From: Butyrivibrio sp. MC2021
Lineage (GTDB): Bacteria; Bacillota; Clostridia; Lachnospirales; Lachnospiraceae
DNA length: 64,000 nt
Reading direction: 5' to 3'
NCBI RefSeq assembly: GCF_000621605.1
Contig: NZ_JHXX01000001.1
Location: 1,240,001-1,304,000 of the forward strand
Shown here: positions 60,735-64,000 of the stretch, piece after piece
Layout: the number at the start of each line of letters is the position of its first letter
How positions within the stretch are numbered: position 1 is the stretch's first letter
Notes under the pieces: generated by a model
Databases searched by the model: none
Seen by the model: only the letters and a program-made list of their open reading frames with translations
What the model was told of the DNA's origin: nothing
Program-made: the position numbers and the translations under genes

Positions 60735-61025
60735 TTAGTTTACGCTGCTCTTTCTCTCTGCAGGAGAATTTCCAGCATGTCCTCTGAATGTTCTTGTAGG
60801 AACAAACTCACCGAGCTTGTGTCCAACCATATCTTCAGTAACATATACAGGAATATGCTTTCTTCCGTCATGAACAGCGATTGTGTGTCCAACAAAAGAC
60901 GGGAAAATTGTAGAACGACGTGACCAGGTCTTAACTATCTGCTTCTGGCCCTCTGCGTTCATAGCATCTATCTTCTTAAGCAGGCTTGCGTCTGCAAAAG
61001 GTCCCTTTTTAAGTGATCTAGACAT
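60735..61025 (-). CDS. rpsS: 30S ribosomal protein S19
   Basis: 96 aa. [20 protein letters not shown] and [19 protein letters not shown]. 30S head protein near the A site. Confidence 0.98.
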   Translation of the reverse strand: MSRSLKKGPFADASLLKKIDAMNAEGQKQIVKTWSRRSTIFPSFVGHTIAVHDGRKHIPVYVTEDMVGHKLGEFVPTRTFRGHAGNSPAERKSSVN

Positions 61026-61036
61026 TTCATTCCTCC

Positions 61037-61879
61037 TTATTTGATGGCTTTACCGTTTCTTCTTCTTACGATCAGCTTGTTAGAAGCCTTCTTAGCCTTA
61101 CGTGTCTTGTAACCAAGAGCAGGCTTGCCCCAAGGTGTGCTAGGGCCAGAACGACCGATAGGTGCTCTACCTTCACCACCACCGTGTGGATGGTCGTTAG
61201 GGTTCATAACAGAACCACGAACTGTAGGGCGGATACCCATGTGACGAATTCTTCCGGCTTTACCATAGTTGATAAGGTTGTGATCACCATTTCCTACTAC
61301 ACCGATTGTTGCACGGCACTCGATAGGAACCATTCTCATCTCGCCTGAAGGAAGACGAAGTGTAGCGTACTTACCTTCTTTAGCCATAAGCTGTGCAGCG
61401 TTACCAGCTGAACGAACCATCTGGCCACCCTTTCCGGGATAAAGCTCAACATTGTGTACGTTTTCACCGACAGGGATCTGTGAAAGAGGGAGGCAGTTAC
61501 CAACACGAACTTCTGCGTTAGCACCGTTCATAACTGTCATGCCATCCTTAAGACCGTTAGGTGCAAGGATGTAAGCCTTTGTGCCATCCTCGTACTCGAT
61601 GAGTGCGATATTTGCTGATCTGTTAGGATCATACTCAATTCCGATAACCTTTGCAGGCATATCGTCCTTGTTTCTCTTGAAATCGATAATTCTGTACTTA
61701 ACTCTGCCGCCGCATCCACGATGTCTAACAGTGATCTTACCCTGATTGTTACGACCAGCCTTGCTGTTCTTTGAAACAACCAGTGACTTCTCAGGAGTCT
61801 TCTTTGTGATCTCAGAGAAATCAGAACCTGTCATGTTTCTTCTGGAAGGGGTATATGGGCCGTATTTCTTAATTCCCAT
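61037..61879 (-). CDS. rplB: 50S ribosomal protein L2
   Basis: 280 aa. N-terminal OB and SH3-like RNA-binding domains and the [20 protein letters not shown] loop with the His near the peptidyl-transferase centre. Confidence 0.98.
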   Translation of the reverse strand: MGIKKYGPYTPSRRNMTGSDFSEITKKTPEKSLVVSKNSKAGRNNQGKITVRHRGCGGRVKYRIIDFKRNKDDMPAKVIGIEYDPNRSANIALIEYEDGTKAYILAPNGLKDGMTVMNGANAEVRVGNCLPLSQIPVGENVHNVELYPGKGGQMVRSAGNAAQLMAKEGKYATLRLPSGEMRMVPIECRATIGVVGNGDHNLINYGKAGRIRHMGIRPTVRGSVMNPNDHPHGGGEGRAPIGRSGPSTPWGKPALGYKTRKAKKASNKLIVRRRNGKAIK

Positions 61880-61980
61880 GATTTTATCTCCTTTTTGTTT
61901 ATCACGTATCTAATGATGTTTATCATTTGGATCCCGGACTTTGTTTGGATCCGTACGTATAGTTATTGGTTATCTATTGA

Positions 61981-62280
61981 TTAAAGTCCCTGGAAGATCT
62001 CGATGTCCTTGCTGTCCTCAGTAAGCTGAACGATAGCTTTCTTGGTCTTAGCTGTGAAGCCAACGATCATGCCACGTCTCTTCATCTTACCGTTTGCATT
62101 GATTGTATTAACCTTTGCAACCTTTGTTCCTTCGAACATCTTCTCTACAGCTTCCTTGATCTGTGTCTTGTTAGCTTCAGGATTAACAAGGAAAGTGTAC
62201 TTCTTCTCTGCCATGCCTGCCATGCTCTTCTCAGTAAGAACAGGCTTAAGGATTACGTCATAATACTGTAATGCTGCCAT
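61981..62280 (-). CDS. rplW: 50S ribosomal protein L23
   Basis: 99 aa ([20 protein letters not shown]). The ATG at 62280 overlaps the rplD stop (TAATG), with GAGGAGGTG inside rplD. Exit-tunnel rim protein that docks trigger factor. A ~100-bp gap with small hairpins (61880-61980) separates it from rplB. Confidence 0.97.
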   Translation of the reverse strand: MAALQYYDVILKPVLTEKSMAGMAEKKYTFLVNPEANKTQIKEAVEKMFEGTKVAKVNTINANGKMKRRGMIVGFTAKTKKAIVQLTEDSKDIEIFQGL

Positions 62281-62903
62281 TAGCAATACACCTCCTCAAT
62301 CTTTGCTACTGCATCCTTTGTAAGGACGAGTGTTCTTGCGTTTACGATATCATACACGTTAAGTGTGTTTGTAAGTGTTGTTGTAGCCTCTGCAAGGTTT
62401 CTAGCTGAAAGTACTACGTTCTGATCATTGTCAGCGAGTACTACAAGAGCCTTACGTGTAGCCTTGAGGTTGTTCATAACCTCTGCAAATCTCTTGGTCT
62501 TGATCTCATCAAACTTGAGCTCATCAACAACTACTACGTTGTTGTTAAGAACCTTATCTGTAAGAGCAGACTTAAGAGCAGCTCTCTTCTCTTTCTTGTT
62601 CATCTTGAAAGAGTAATCTCTTGGAACTGGAGCGAATACAACTCCGCCGCCCTTCCACTGAGGAGCTCTGATTGAACCCTGTCTTGCGTGACCGGTTCCC
62701 TTCTGTCTCCAAGGCTTTCTTCCGCCTCCGGAAACTTCAGAACGTGTCTTTGCTTTCTGTGTACCCTGGCGCTTGTCAGCGAGCTGCTGAAGAACTGCCA
62801 TGTGTACGAGATGTTCATTTACTTCAACTCCGAAGATAGCGTCATTCAATTCGATTGAGCCAACTTCTTTGCCTTCCATATTGTAAACAGATACATTAGC
62901 CAT
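62280..62903 (-). CDS. rplD: 50S ribosomal protein L4
   Basis: 207 aa. The tunnel loop is visible ([34 protein letters not shown]). In E. coli L4 represses the S10 operon. Contacts 23S domain I and the exit tunnel. Confidence 0.98.
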   Translation of the reverse strand: MANVSVYNMEGKEVGSIELNDAIFGVEVNEHLVHMAVLQQLADKRQGTQKAKTRSEVSGGGRKPWRQKGTGHARQGSIRAPQWKGGGVVFAPVPRDYSFKMNKKEKRAALKSALTDKVLNNNVVVVDELKFDEIKTKRFAEVMNNLKATRKALVVLADNDQNVVLSARNLAEATTTLTNTLNVYDIVNARTLVLTKDAVAKIEEVYC

Positions 62904-62930
62904 CTGTATGGTTCCTCCTTTCGCGTTCTA

Positions 62931-63614
62931 TTAGCCTTCAACCTTAACGGTTTCCTTGATAGCAACAAGTCCCTTCTTAGGTCCAGGAATAGCACCCTTT
63001 ACAAGAATAAGATTCTTGTCAGCATCTACTCTTACAACCTCAAGATTCTGAACTGTTACTTTTACACTGCCCATGTGACCAGGCATTCCCTTACCCTTGA
63101 ATACACGGCTGGGATCTGAACTTGAGCCATTAGAACCCTGATGACGGTGGAACTTGGAACCGTGTGCCATAGGTCCTCTGTGCTGACCATTCTTCTTAAT
63201 AGCACCCTGGAATCCTTTTCCCTTTGAAACAGCTGTAGCATCAATCTTGTCGCCTTCTGCGAAGATATCAGCCTTGATCTCAGCGCCAAGTGCATAATCA
63301 GCAGCATTCTCGAACTTGAACTCTCTTACATATCTCTTGCAAGAAACTCCAGCCTTCTTGAAATGTCCCTGCTCAGCCTTAGTTGCGCCGTGACGGTGGT
63401 AGATTGTCTTGCTGCCGTTCTTGTCCTTGTTAACAGTCTTCTCTTTCTTGTCAACAAATCCAACCTGAACTGCGCTGTAACCATCGTTCTCAACTGTCTT
63501 GATCTGAGTTACTACGCATGGTCCTGCCTGAAGAACAGTTACAGGAACCAGTGAACCATCTTCTTTGAAGATCTGAGTCATTCCGACTTTTGTAGCTAAA
63601 ATAGCCTTCTTCAT
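62931..63614 (-). CDS. rplC: 50S ribosomal protein L3
   Basis: 227 aa. The loop near the peptidyl-transferase centre ([20 protein letters not shown]) and the [18 protein letters not shown] signature. A 135-bp gap separates it from rpsJ. Confidence 0.98.
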   Translation of the reverse strand: MKKAILATKVGMTQIFKEDGSLVPVTVLQAGPCVVTQIKTVENDGYSAVQVGFVDKKEKTVNKDKNGSKTIYHRHGATKAEQGHFKKAGVSCKRYVREFKFENAADYALGAEIKADIFAEGDKIDATAVSKGKGFQGAIKKNGQHRGPMAHGSKFHRHQGSNGSSSDPSRVFKGKGMPGHMGSVKVTVQNLEVVRVDADKNLILVKGAIPGPKKGLVAIKETVKVEG

Positions 63615-63749
63615 GTTTTTACCTCCTTATTACATCTACAGCGGATGCTTACTTCGTTCGCAATGTCGTCAATTGTCATCATTATCCTCAACAATTATCC
63701 AGTTATCACGGCATCATGCGTCTCGCATCATACTAGTAGAGGTCTGTTA

Positions 63750-64000
63750 TTATTTCATCTTAATGTTTATGTTAACACCTGCAGGCATCTCGAGTCTCTG
63801 AAGAGCCTCAACTGTCTTGGATGTAGGTGTGATGATATCGATAAGTCTCTTGTGTGTTCTCTGCTCGAACTGCTCTCTGGAATCTTTGTACTTGTGAACA
63901 GCACGGAGAATTGTAACAACTTCCTTCTTAGTAGGAAGAGGTACAGGTCCGGAAACCTGAGATCCGTTCTTCTTGACTGTCTCGATAATCTTCTTGGCAG
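63750..64000 (-). CDS. rpsJ: 30S ribosomal protein S10 (partial, N-terminus outside window)
   Basis: 84 codons to the window edge. The reading includes [40 protein letters not shown] and the end [12 protein letters not shown]10 also acts as NusE in antitermination. First gene of the S10 operon; start and promoter lie beyond base 64000. Confidence 0.98.
   Translation of the reverse strand, partial: AKKIIETVKKNGSQVSGPVPLPTKKEVVTILRAVHKYKDSREQFEQRTHKRLIDIITPTSKTVEALQRLEMPAGVNINIKMK

Overview
The window is a Firmicutes chromosome segment, most likely from a plant-polysaccharide-using Lachnospiraceae (Butyrivibrio-like). This rests on the S10-spc-alpha ribosomal order followed by ecfA1-ecfA2-ecfT-truA-rplM-rpsI, a zinc-type S14, an unusually long L17, a T-box leader, and GH32 and GH39 enzymes next to LplB/LplC-type sugar transport. 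The genus is an inference. Nearly everything is on the minus strand. Only four real genes are on the plus strand or partly so: the flavoprotein at 12605, the LacI regulator at 28458 and the M15 peptidase at 43786 (the fourth candidate class, antisense ORFs, was rejected).

Layout. 1-5087: an amino-acid ABC binding lipoprotein cut by the window edge, an ABC-2 exporter operon and a membrane-anchored lysozyme-esterase fusion. 5115-19972 is an accessory region: acetyltransferases, a serine hydrolase, a YjbR-MGMT fusion, a beta-xylosidase, an XRE regulator fused to a superoxide-reductase-like domain, a secreted FMN/FAD reductase, a glycosyltransferase and a beta-helix lipoprotein. It is also scattered with relics of genes that kept their two ends but lost the middle. 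These are a YoeB toxin next to an intact RelB-type antitoxin, a HepT toxin next to an intact XRE-MNT antitoxin, a methionyl-tRNA synthetase behind a well-preserved T-box, a second YjbR-MGMT copy and an acetyltransferase stub. 19973-20681 holds a small MotA-like membrane protein and an orphan LuxR-type HTH protein, followed by the anchored SurA-like protein at 19277.

20807-29507 is a fructan/sucrose locus: two permeases, a binding lipoprotein, a surface GH32, a cytoplasmic GH32 and a fructokinase, divergent from a LacI regulator across a shared operator region with two consensus-spaced promoters. 29596-35232 holds a chemoreceptor, a HAD phosphatase and an operon of three intramembrane proteases (CPBP, PrsW-like, CPBP).

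35557-64000 is the ribosomal supercluster. It is broken in two unusual places. An aldo/keto reductase and a uracil permease sit between infA and rpmJ, with a terminator after infA and a new promoter before rpmJ. A large GGDEF-EAL-PAS-GGDEF protein and an M15 peptidase sit between rplQ and ecfA1. Several intergenic gaps inside the ribosomal operons are long and rich in hairpins. One hairpin occurs twice, with compensatory base changes.

Most interesting: the paired toxin relics with intact antitoxins and control sites, the T-box-controlled MetRS remnant, the repeated covarying hairpin in the ribosomal operons, and the MotA-like/LuxR-HTH/SurA-like trio.
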